NCBI RefSeq assembly: GCF_006546735.2
Contig: NZ_VICD02000069.1
Location: 1 to 32,567, forward strand
Length of the DNA stretch: 32,567 nucleotides
Direction of reading: 5' to 3'
DNA from: Marilutibacter maris
Lineage (GTDB): Bacteria > Pseudomonadota > Gammaproteobacteria > Xanthomonadales > Xanthomonadaceae
This document shows, piece by piece, positions 16,968 through 23,180 of this stretch (position 1 is its first letter; the number at the start of each line of letters is the position of its first letter). The translations under genes were made by a program, and so were the position numbers. The notes below the pieces were generated by a model. The model was not told where the DNA came from and ran no database searches. It saw nothing but the letters and a program-made list of their open reading frames with translations.

Positions 16968-17131
16968 GAAAAGAAATGATAGAAATGCTTTTGATTGTTT
17001 TTGTTGGGTTTGCGGTGGCTTCGAATCTGTATGCTACTGCGCATATCTCCGACAAAGTGGCAAGGGTGCGATATCAAGCAATATTCTCTATTGGTCTGCT
17101 GTTTCTGCTTGCGTACTACTTGCTCCGGTGA
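16964..17131 (+). CDS. Small two-span membrane protein, 55 aa
   Basis: The ATG at 16964 overlaps the upstream stop as ATGA, the classic sign of translational coupling. The peptide has two hydrophobic segments (EMLLIVFVGFAVASNLYATA and FSIGLLFLLAYYLL) joined by a short basic loop (HISDKVARVRYQ). Low GC matches the gene before it. A strong hairpin terminator follows at 17163. No family is recognised; the small size and coupling would fit an immunity or chaperone role for the exported partner, which is inference. Confidence 0.65.
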   Translation: MRKEMIEMLLIVFVGFAVASNLYATAHISDKVARVRYQAIFSIGLLFLLAYYLLR

Positions 17132-17162
17132 GTTTCATCACAAGCCTGTATGAGTGCTGTAG

Positions 17163-17190
17163 GAGAGGCCCCGCGGAAGCGGGGCCTCTC
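17163..17190 (+). terminator. Strong hairpin after the AT-rich gene pair
   Basis: GAGAGGCCCCGC-GGAA-GCGGGGCCTCTC, a perfect 12-bp stem with a GGAA tetraloop, followed by GTTG and only a weak T tract. It lies 31 bases after the stop of the small membrane gene. It could terminate in either direction. Confidence 0.75.
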
Positions 17191-17230
17191 GTTGCCGAGG
17201 TCAAGAGGGCGGCCATCGATACACTTCCGG

Positions 17231-17310
17231 AAAAAGGGTCGGATTCATTTGTCCCCATGAATGAGCGCCCGCTGTTTAGAGCCGGGGTCAGTAGAGCCGG
17301 GGTCAGAGTC
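17231..17310. other. Scar-like motifs before the IS3 element
   Basis: AAAAAGGGTCGGATTCATTT (17231-17250) is the inverse of the AAATGAACCTGACCCCTTTT motif at 15969 and 21448. Two GAGCCGGGGTCAG units follow at about 17279 and 17291. Between them, ATGAATGAGCGCCCGCTGTT (from 17259) nearly repeats the first codons of the gene at 19431-19721. The stretch 17132-17423 holds no intact gene apart from the terminator and the IS left end. Confidence 0.5.
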
Positions 17311-17426
17311 GAGTTTCGCGCATGCAGGCAGTCCACCCCGGCCGGATTCCCAGGAGTGGCTTCGCCCTGTGGACTGGCCCACCCTTCACAGACACCTGAA
17401 AATGGGGACAACCCCGGAGGTGTTTG

Positions 17427-17678
17427 ATGGTAAGGCAGAAGTTCACCGCAGAGTTCAAGCGCGAGGCGGTGCGGTTGCTGGAGCGCGGCGACAAGCCGGC
17501 TACCCAACTGGCGCTGGCGTTGGGCGTACCGCGTAACCTGCTCTACAAATGGCGCGATGCGATTGCCACTGATGGGGATCAGGCGTTCCGTGGCTCTGGC
17601 CGGCGTTCGCCACAGCAGCAGGAGCTAGCCCAACTGCGCCGACAGGTCGCTCGGCTAGAGCAGAAAGCACGATCTTAA
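17427..17678 (+). pseudogene. IS3 transposase orfA, truncated by a small deletion
   Basis: An HTH_Tnp_1 domain: MVRQKFTAEFKREAVRLLER, then LALALGVPRNLLYKWRDAI and a leucine-zipper-like QQQELAQLRRQVARLEQK. GGAGG lies 6 bases before the ATG. The usual orfA continuation ...DILKKATAHFA is present in the DNA, but a one-base loss near 17667-17671 throws the frame into TAA at 17676-17678, just before the A7 slippery run. The normal -1 frameshift to orfB can therefore no longer occur in frame. Confidence 0.85.
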
Positions 17679-17683
17679 AAAAA

Positions 17684-18587
17684 GCGACGGCGCACTTCGC
17701 GAGCGCATCCAAGCGCGGTACGCCTGGATCGACGGACAACGGATGACGTTTCCTCTGACAGACCTGTGCCGGGCGTTGAAGGTGTCGCTCAGCGGCTATC
17801 ACGCCTGGAAACGGCGTCCACCAAGCACCAGGGCAACGGAAGACGTGAAGCTGGCGGCAGTTATCGCAGCCACGCACCGGGAACTTCGAGAGAGCTATGG
17901 AAACCGTCGTCTGTGGCGCGAGTTGCGTCGGCGTGGCATCGACTGCGGACGTCATCGAATGGATCGCCTTCGTCGAGAGTTCGGCCTGTGGACGCGCCGC
18001 CGACGCCGCTTCTTGCGTGCTCGCGCCGCCTATCAGCGCACGCCAGCGGCACCACGGCTATGCTCGTGGCCGTTTGCCGCACCGACGCCGGACCGGCTGT
18101 GGGTCGGCGACATCACGCGGTTGCCCACGCGCGAAGGGCCGCTCCACTTCGCGGCCCTGATCGACGCCTGCAGCCGACGCGTTGTTGGCTGGGCGATGGA
18201 CAATCACCAGCGGCTCGATCTCACCGAGCGCGCCCTCGATATGGCCTTGCAGCAGCGTCGCCCCAAGCCGGGTCTGATCCTTCACCATGACCGCGGTAGC
18301 CAGTACACCGGCGCCGTTACCGGGCCAAAGCGGAGGCAGCGAAAATCCGTCTGAGTATGAGCAGGCCGGGGTTGCCCTACGACAACGCCATGGCCGAGAG
18401 TTTCTTCGCCACCCTCAAGCACGAGACTGGTGACGACAGACCCTTTGAAAGCCGCGAAGACGCACGCATGGCAGTGTTCGAGTATGTCGAGCTCTTCTAC
18501 AACCGCATCCGCATGCACTCGGCACTGGACTACCAATCACCGGTGCAGGCGGAGAGGAACTATCTATCGGTCAGGCTTGTATCCTGA
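17684..18587 (+). pseudogene. IS3 transposase orfB (rve integrase core), frameshifted
   Basis: The first part (readable from ATG 17743 to 18354) has the HTH_21 region ELRESYGNRRLWRELRRRGI and the integrase core with WVGDITRLPTREGPLHFAAL (first Asp) and LILHHDRGSQYTG (second Asp). A one-base deletion near 18314-18318 ends this frame early. The rest resumes in another frame as SMSRPGLPYDNAMAESFFAT (the catalytic Glu in AMAE) and ends ERNYLSVRLVS at 18587. The full protein would be about 290 residues, normal for IS3 orfB. Confidence 0.88.
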
Positions 18588-18629
18588 CTACCTGTCTGTG
18601 AAAGCCGGGGCAGTCCAACCTGACCCCTT
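18552..18629. repeat. 78-bp right-end repeat, copy B (IS3 right end)
   Basis: This segment covers the last codons of orfB, the right inverted repeat and the AACCTGACCCCTT flank. It is identical over all 78 bases to 21468-21545, and its last part matches 15991-16038. Confidence 0.95.
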
Positions 18630-18734
18630 CTATCCAACCCAGTCCTTCATGTCTTCACGAGTTGCCATCTCTCCTCCCAGTAGCGGTCAGAAGTCGCGGC
18701 TACATGACGCAACAACATCAATCTTGTCCAACGA

Positions 18735-19037
18735 TCACGCGCGTCCAGTCCATAACCGTGCCAGCTTGACGAAACCGGCCTGCAACAGCATTGGAAGCAT
18801 GCCAAAGACAAGAACGCAGAAGATCACCGAGCCAACCAGGACCCCTGCCAGGTTCATCGCATAGAGGAGCCAGTCCAGGAACCCCTCCGGACCCGCAACA
18901 CGCTCCGAGCGAGTCGCGATGGAGCCCAGTGCGGGCACAAGGCCCAGCACGGCACCCACGGCCGCGGTGCATATGATCGTCTGCCTGAATTGCGCTCTAT
19001 CCATCACGCTCCTGTCTGACTCACCCTGCATCTTCAT
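18735..19037 (-). CDS. Small two-span membrane protein, 100 aa
   Basis: The ATG at 19037 overlaps the stop of the upstream gene as ATGA. An internal ATG at 19004 with AGGAG 4 bases before it gives 89 residues and may be the real start. Spans: TIICTAAVGAVLGLVPALGS and LLYAMNLAGVLVGSVIFCVL continuing into VFGMLPMLL. A basic tail (KLARLWTGRA) ends the protein. No family is recognised. It is probably cotranscribed with the DUF6984-like gene. Between the IS end at 18617 and 18734 no gene is seen. Confidence 0.6.
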   Translation of the reverse strand: MKMQGESDRSVMDRAQFRQTIICTAAVGAVLGLVPALGSIATRSERVAGPEGFLDWLLYAMNLAGVLVGSVIFCVLVFGMLPMLLQAGFVKLARLWTGRA

Positions 19038-19372
19038 GACTCAGGCATGCCGCAGGGTGGGCCGGCGCGCAGATCCACGCGGGTGGGCCACGTCAGCAGC
19101 GGGCTGAAGTCCGCCTTGAACACATCGATTTCAAACGGAACGCCGGCCACGTCGAGATTGAGCGCAACCGAAACCAACACGCCATCCGAATCGTGGAAAT
19201 GACACTCGGCAGCGGATGAACCATAGCGCTCCCCTGGTGGCTGTATGGCCAGGCCGCCCATGCCACCGTCGTCCATTGGCTCCACGCGCAGTGCGTCCAA
19301 GTCTACCGATAGCCCCGCCAGCTCGAACAGGTAGCTGGCTAGGGGACGTTCGCAATCCAGCAATCCTCTCAC
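19034..19372 (-). CDS. DUF6984-like protein, 112 aa
   Basis: A GTG at 19372 is the first possible start after an in-frame stop. The sequence RGLLDCERPLASYLFELAGL, VEPMDDGGMGGLAIQPPGER, CHFHDSDGVLVSVALNLDVA, GVPFEIDVFKADFSPLLTWP matches the pattern I associate with DUF6984 (DGGMG and DxDGVxVSVxLNxD with ELDVxKxDFSPL). Function is unknown; such proteins are frequent in immunity-like clusters. It is soluble and linked by ATGA to the membrane gene downstream. Confidence 0.65.
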   Translation of the reverse strand: MRGLLDCERPLASYLFELAGLSVDLDALRVEPMDDGGMGGLAIQPPGERYGSSAAECHFHDSDGVLVSVALNLDVAGVPFEIDVFKADFSPLLTWPTRVDLRAGPPCGMPES

Positions 19373-19430
19373 GAGCGTTTGTCACCATGCGTTGGTCCTG
19401 GCCACGGAACGGCCCAGGTAATGAAGTTGG

Positions 19431-19721
19431 TCAATCTCCGACACGCTTCCACTGGTCTGCCGACGTTCCGAACTGCTGAGCGGCCTGCGCGAACGCCTCC
19501 TCCAGTGTGGGATGCCAGGTATCGCCATCGAGATGCGGATGGCCACTGGATTGGCTCACGAGCAGGAAGCCTTCGGGCAGGGCATGGATCACTAGGCGCA
19601 GCCGCGCGGTATGACGATGTGGCGGCCGAGGTGCGGCGCCTACGGGGTGCCCGTCCTGCTGATCCGGGCCATCAAGGGCGAGTGCGTGCTCCGCAATCTC
19701 GAACAGTGGACGCTCATTCAT
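19431..19721 (-). CDS. Small soluble protein, 96 aa, unknown
   Basis: From the ATG at 19721: MNERPLFEIAEHALALDGPD, a His/Pro-rich linker, RLRLVIHALPEGFLLVSQSS and a C-terminal DTWHPTLEEAFAQAAQQFGT. The last block resembles the end of several small uncharacterised proteins in which a TWHxTLEEAxxQA helix ends the chain. No family name can be given. A near copy of the first seven codons occurs at 17259 on the other strand. It follows 17 bases after the gene at 19739-20176. Confidence 0.6.
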   Translation of the reverse strand: MNERPLFEIAEHALALDGPDQQDGHPVGAAPRPPHRHTARLRLVIHALPEGFLLVSQSSGHPHLDGDTWHPTLEEAFAQAAQQFGTSADQWKRVGD

Positions 19722-19738
19722 GGAGACACCCTGCCCCA

Positions 19739-20176
19739 TTACTTTCTGCGATCGAGAAAGCTGAAGCTGAGCGTCGCACCGATTCGCTGCAGGTCCGCGA
19801 TGCTGGATGGCGAGATGAACCCGCCCTCCTGCTCGGGCGAATCCCTTACCGGAAGGACCAGATCGATATCGATGTGCTCGGGTTCGATCCGTCGCAGGCA
19901 TTCAGAGAGGCGATCGATCCCGCCCATGTGGTCAAGGATCGCTTGCACCATCCGGAACAGCGGGGTATCCGGCGCCAGATCGACATTGAAGCGGACGTAC
20001 GAGCGCTTGAGCAGCGCCTTGCCAGGCAAGGCCGGCGTGCTCGCCAGACCCGAACTGTCGGCGGCTACGCCAAAGAGAGCGATCACCTCATCGGTGGAGC
20101 CCGGGAATCCCCTGATCGTCAAGCTGACAGACCGGGGCCGTAACGTTTCTGGTTCCTGTGGCGAGCTTCTTTCCAT
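19739..20176 (-). CDS. DUF4279-like protein, about 145 aa
   Basis: The core reads RPRSVSLTIRGFPGSTDEVI, SYVRFNVDLAPDTPLFRMVQ, ILDHMGGIDRLSECLRRIEP, then a beta strand EHIDIDLVLPV and GGFISPSSIADLQRIGATLS. This order (N-terminal strand, central helices, then a glycine followed by an S-P-x-x-I helix and a final strand) resembles DUF4279 immunity-like proteins. The match is from memory and moderate. The start may be ATG 20176 or 20239, or TTG 20245; none has a strong ribosome binding site. It is soluble, of unknown function, and in line with the next gene. Confidence 0.6.
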   Translation of the reverse strand: MERSSPQEPETLRPRSVSLTIRGFPGSTDEVIALFGVAADSSGLASTPALPGKALLKRSYVRFNVDLAPDTPLFRMVQAILDHMGGIDRLSECLRRIEPEHIDIDLVLPVRDSPEQEGGFISPSSIADLQRIGATLSFSFLDRRK

Positions 20177-20270
20177 GGAGTCTGGTTCCCGAGTGGATCC
20201 GCACCGCAGAGCGGCGTCCGTGGAGTCGACCGCCTTCATGTGCAAAGGTCGATTCTGGCCGCGGCTCTGC

Positions 20271-20813
20271 TCATAGTCGCATCCCCAGCCAGATCACGGC
20301 TTCCGTAGACGCGGAGACCACGGGGGAAAGCACTCTGGGCCAGAATCTTCCGGCCTGGAGGTGCGTCGCGGACCGGTCGTGATGGCGTTGCTCATCCGAA
20401 ATGATGGCCGAGATGGCGGTTGCGGCGGCGGGATCGGCTCCACGCAAGGCCGCAAGCTGCTGCTCCAGATGCCGGAGTACGACGCTTTCCACTGCGACGG
20501 TCGTGGCGGCAATGGCATTGCGACCCAAGAGGCCGGTGAGCATTCCCAGCAGGAAGCCCCCAAGACCGCATAGCCAGTAGCTGCGGCAACGCCGCTGGCC
20601 ACGACGCTGCAACTCGGTGCCGAAGATTGCACGATGCCGTTGTTCATGTCGCCGAAACTCCGCGAGCTCATGAATCAGGTCTGGAGCCGTAAACCGGGCC
20701 AGCGCGATCTGACCGGAGTAGATGCTGATTGCGCCGTGTTCGCCCGCGTGGTTGACCTTGAGTATTCGGCTTCCCAGATCCGTGACCGAAGGGGCTCGGG
20801 TACATTCACCCAT
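20271..20813 (-). CDS. COQ7-family di-iron protein (demethoxyubiquinone hydroxylase-like)
   Basis: A 180-residue protein with the complete six-ligand di-iron set of the COQ7/ferritin-like fold: E25 in NHAGEHGAI, E57 and H60 in HEQRHR, E109 in VAVESVVLRHLE, E141 and H144 in DEQRHHD. A hydrophobic stretch (YWLCGLGGFLLGMLTGLLG, about residues 79-97) would dip into the membrane, as in COQ7. COQ7 hydroxylates demethoxyubiquinone in ubiquinone synthesis. Members with the CRSYWLCGLGGF segment form a distinct xanthomonad branch whose substrate is not certain. The ATG at 20813 gives a normal length. Confidence 0.8.
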   Translation of the reverse strand: MGECTRAPSVTDLGSRILKVNHAGEHGAISIYSGQIALARFTAPDLIHELAEFRRHEQRHRAIFGTELQRRGQRRCRSYWLCGLGGFLLGMLTGLLGRNAIAATTVAVESVVLRHLEQQLAALRGADPAAATAISAIISDEQRHHDRSATHLQAGRFWPRVLSPVVSASTEAVIWLGMRL

Positions 20814-20909
20814 GAAATTGATGCCTCGATTTCAGCAGAACTGGCACCCACCAGTGTGTCGCTCTATCAAAAGACAGAGCGCTGTCATCATCCCGTTGAT
20901 CTGACGTTG

Positions 20910-21347
20910 TCAGCGCGCGCGTCCCTGCCGGAACAGGGCGCTGAGCTCCTCACCGCTGTAGAAGCGGACATGGGAGATCGGGTAGTCGCCCGGGAAGGTG
21001 ATGATGGGCCCATAGATGTAGCCGTTCACATCGCCGACCCGATACATGCTCTGCATGACGGTGAGGTCGTAGTACTCGCACTCATAGTGCGTCGTACCGC
21101 CATCCGACTCGCCGCTGTCCGGGGTGTCCTTGCAGGCGGGGGGATGACCGCGAAGCACCAGGTCGATGTCCTTCTCCGCCGCCAGCACCGCGGATCGCGC
21201 GGGCTCGGGGAGTTTGGAAGGATCGACACCCACGAAGAACGTGTCTGTCGACTCGGACACGCGGTCGACACTGACCGGCTGGGGCGCCTGACCCGAACAG
21301 CCCGCGGCGACAAGGATGGATACGGCGGCAGCTGCGATGGTCCTCAT
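20910..21347 (-). CDS. Putative lipoprotein, 145 aa
   Basis: The ATG at 21347 has AAAGG 9 bases upstream; an ATG at 21353 lies too close to that site. The N-terminus RTIAAAAVSILVAAGCSGQ is a lipoprotein signal with Cys17 as the likely acylated residue (VAAGC is slightly off the lipobox consensus). The mature part holds STDTFFVGVDPSKLPEPARS, an acidic Cys-containing loop with THYECEYYDLTVMQSMYRVG, and GPIITFPGDYPISHVRFYSG. No named family is recognised. Expected in the periplasm or outer membrane. Confidence 0.7.
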   Translation of the reverse strand: MRTIAAAAVSILVAAGCSGQAPQPVSVDRVSESTDTFFVGVDPSKLPEPARSAVLAAEKDIDLVLRGHPPACKDTPDSGESDGGTTHYECEYYDLTVMQSMYRVGDVNGYIYGPIITFPGDYPISHVRFYSGEELSALFRQGRAR

Positions 21348-21467
21348 GGGCATCAACCTTTGGATGTGGCCTGCGGGATCAGGAACGTGGCGAACCAGCT
21401 CCGATTTCCGTACCAGTCCCCACGCCTTAACGTGAGACTCCAGAAAAATGAACCTGACCCTTTTCCC

Positions 21468-21545
21468 GAGAGGAACTATCTATCGGTCAGGCTTGTATCC
21501 TGACTACCTGTCTGTGAAAGCCGGGGCAGTCCAACCTGACCCCTT
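21468..21545. mobile_element. Solo right end of IS3-family element, copy C
   Basis: 78 bases identical to 18552-18629, including the last codons of orfB (ERNYLSVRLVS) and the right inverted repeat. It is preceded by AATGAACCTGACCCTTTT at 21448-21465 and lies 20 bases past the 3' end of the caspase gene, at the left edge of the defence operon. Confidence 0.92.
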
Positions 21546-21565
21546 TTATCTATCGTTCTTGCTGC

Positions 21566-22540
21566 TCATATGCGTCGCTTTTCAACGAGTCGGCGATAAT
21601 GTTCACCAAGGACGGTGAGCTTGCATGCTTTTCCCTGCATCGCAGCGTGCCACATATGTGGCGCATCAACTGGAACAACGAGATTCAGCCTGCTGTAGCG
21701 CTGAAGTATCGCAAACTTCCTTGTGTTCTCGGCGACTGGCGCCGGCATATCTGGATCACGCCCTTTTAATTCAGGTTCGAATGTAGGATCTAATCGAAAC
21801 TCTGCCCCAGGCGCGGGAAAAAATTCCGTAATGCGGCGCAGATCCTCAAGGTCAATCAACGGAGGAATTTTCCGAAGAGAGACAAACTCTCTGACGTTAG
21901 TCTTGAATACCGGCCGTTGCTCCCATGCTCCAAGCGATTGATCTATATGCGCGTAGACGCTACCCGGGGTTATGTCGCCGGTGAGGTTTGCAGCGCCACC
22001 ATGCAGTGCATCCACCAGAAGAGTGGTGAAAACTCCCTTTCCGTGTTCTTCTGTTGCATATTGATCATCTGTCGACGCTGTCAGCACAGTAAGCCCTTCG
22101 GCTAGCGCTGCGACGTTACCGGTTTCGGGAAGAGTTCCGGCAATACCAGAGTGACAGCTATCGAGCACAACAACCTTGTTGCGCGCAGGCGAAGCGTTCG
22201 CGAGCCTCAAGACTTCGGAAAGAGAAAGACCCTCGTCGCCGCGCCGAGAGTCTGTAGCTAGCAGATAACCACCCGCCGCTTCAATATGACCGTGTCCGGC
22301 GAAATAGAACAATGCGATCTCGGCCTGCGACTTAAACAGCTCGACAACATGGTCTTTAAGGTCGGTGCGATCGACCCGGTCAGTTGAGCCAGTGCCGGTG
22401 AGGAGCTTGCAGTCGAAATTGACTGCACCGTCACCATGTCGTTCCAAAACAGTCTTGACTGCATGCGCGTCGTCGACGCAACCAAACAGTGCGCCTCCAT
22501 GCTCATAGTAGTTTATGCCAACAATGAGTGCGATACGCAT
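21566..22540 (-). CDS. Caspase-like protease (peptidase C14), predicted Thoeris effector
   Basis: The N-terminal about 210 residues form a caspase p20-like domain. It starts [20 protein letters not shown], has the catalytic His in YFAGHGH (H83) and the catalytic Cys in VVLDSCHSG (C129), and [20 protein letters not shown] follows as in other prokaryotic caspases. The last about 110 residues ([13 protein letters not shown] ... [20 protein letters not shown] ... [19 protein letters not shown]) form a separate domain without a name I can give; it may hold the signal sensor. GGAG lies 7 bases before the ATG. It sits 13 bases after a TIR gene, the arrangement of type IV Thoeris. There, a TIR-made ADP-ribose-type signal activates the protease, which then degrades cell proteins and stops phage growth. 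Codon use is AT-richer than the flanks. Confidence 0.9.
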   Translation of the reverse strand: MRIALIVGINYYEHGGALFGCVDDAHAVKTVLERHGDGAVNFDCKLLTGTGSTDRVDRTDLKDHVVELFKSQAEIALFYFAGHGHIEAAGGYLLATDSRRGDEGLSLSEVLRLANASPARNKVVVLDSCHSGIAGTLPETGNVAALAEGLTVLTASTDDQYATEEHGKGVFTTLLVDALHGGAANLTGDITPGSVYAHIDQSLGAWEQRPVFKTNVREFVSLRKIPPLIDLEDLRRITEFFPAPGAEFRLDPTFEPELKGRDPDMPAPVAENTRKFAILQRYSRLNLVVPVDAPHMWHAAMQGKACKLTVLGEHYRRLVEKRRI

Positions 22541-22553
22541 AACTTCACTCCGG

Positions 22554-22925
22554 CTAGAGACCGTTGATAAAGTTCTCGATGGCGGCCCAGGTCCACACCA
22601 CAGTACGAACGCCTTCTAGATTGGTTCTGTCGTCCTTGTATATCCAAAGACCGAGAACAGGCTTCTTCTCCTCGCGAGCGCAAGCAATCTCCCACTTCTG
22701 ACCACTAGATGAGAGTGAATTCTTGCTCACTAGGACGATCACCCCATCGGAACGCCGAATGCGGGTTCGCACCCGCTCCTTCCACTCAGAGCTATAGGCC
22801 TCCTTCACGGACATGTCGACGTAGTCAAAGGGTGACTTCGTGCTAAGGGATTGTCCCTTAAGGAAGTCTCGTTGCCGCTCGTCTTCAATCGCAAACGCTA
22901 CGAAAATAACCTTCTTACCTGCCAT
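22554..22925 (-). CDS. TIR-domain protein (ThsB-like), predicted Thoeris signal synthase
   Basis: The 123-residue protein is a single ThsB-type TIR-like domain (PF08937-type). It opens [20 protein letters not shown] and shows the hallmark [20 protein letters not shown], then [18 protein letters not shown] and the conserved Glu in KWEIACA (E79, the expected catalytic position), and ends [13 protein letters not shown]. In Thoeris systems such proteins sense phage infection and convert NAD+ into a cyclic ADP-ribose-type signal. AAAAAGGAG lies 5 bases before the ATG, so translation should be strong. The caspase gene follows 13 bases later, with its ribosome binding site just after this stop codon. 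Confidence 0.9.
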   Translation of the reverse strand: MAGKKVIFVAFAIEDERQRDFLKGQSLSTKSPFDYVDMSVKEAYSSEWKERVRTRIRRSDGVIVLVSKNSLSSSGQKWEIACAREEKKPVLGLWIYKDDRTNLEGVRTVVWTWAAIENFINGL

Positions 22926-22976
22926 GTGAACTCCTTTTTCTTAAGTGTTTCTTCAATATGTCCGCTAGACCTGCTA

Positions 22977-22993
22977 CGCTCAATACTTGAGCG
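22977..22993 (-). other. Hairpin between the GYQP gene and the TIR gene
   Basis: CGCTCAA-TAC-TTGAGCG, a perfect 7-bp stem in the 80-base gap (22926-23005). There is no T-run on the coding strand, so it is not an ordinary terminator. It could be an RNA-processing or attenuation element that sets the ratio of the two gene pairs, or it could be of no consequence. Confidence 0.4.
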
Positions 22994-23005
22994 AGCTGTT
23001 TTTAA

Positions 23006-23170
23006 TCACTCCTCACCTGGAGGGTTAGCTGGATTGTCTCCCTCACTTGTGGGCTGATAGCCGCCTTGTGGGATTGGATCATCTCCTGGTTTTGGCGTGC
23101 TCGGCTGATAGCCTCTTTCAACTGGACTGGGTCGATAACCTTCATTGATTTCTTTGCGCTTTTCAGACAT
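23006..23170 (-). CDS. 54-residue proline-rich protein with GY(R/Q)P repeats
   Basis: The ATG at 23170 has AGGAG 7 bases upstream, overlapping the end of the DUF6338 gene 10 bases away. The peptide starts MSEKRKEINE and then has three repeats: GYRPSP (11-16), GYQPSTPKPGDD (20-31) and GYQPTSEGDN (37-46), before an acidic NPPGEE tail. There are no Cys, no signal peptide and no hydrophobic core, so it should be disordered. The codons are AT-rich like its neighbours. Short proteins with the same GYQP style occur next to TIR, caspase and DUF6338 genes in my recollection, but I know of no function. Possible roles are a tether between the membrane protein and the soluble proteins, or a protease substrate or inhibitor. 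Confidence 0.75.
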   Translation of the reverse strand: MSEKRKEINEGYRPSPVERGYQPSTPKPGDDPIPQGGYQPTSEGDNPANPPGEE

Positions 23171-23180
23171 TTACCGTCTC

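Larger units (their letters stand above)
17370..18617 (+). mobile_element. Degenerate IS3-family insertion sequence
   Basis: About 1.25 kb, bounded by imperfect terminal inverted repeats: left TGGACTGGCCCACCCTTCAC and right (read inward) TGGACTGCCCCGGCTTTCAC, both continuing AGACA, about 21 matches in 25. Inside lie orfA and orfB of an IS3-type DDE transposase with an A7 slippery tract at 17677-17683. Both reading frames are damaged, so the copy is unlikely to move by itself. No clear target-site duplication is seen (left flank CTG, right flank ACC). Confidence 0.9.

Noticed and set aside
17370-18617. Intact, active IS3 element
   Set aside because: orfA is cut short by a one-base loss before the slippery tract and orfB is frameshifted near 18314-18318, so no complete transposase can be made.
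22554-22925. TIR protein as part of type I or II Thoeris
   Set aside because: No ThsA-type SIR2/SLOG or Macro-membrane gene is next to it; the adjacent effector is a caspase-like protease.
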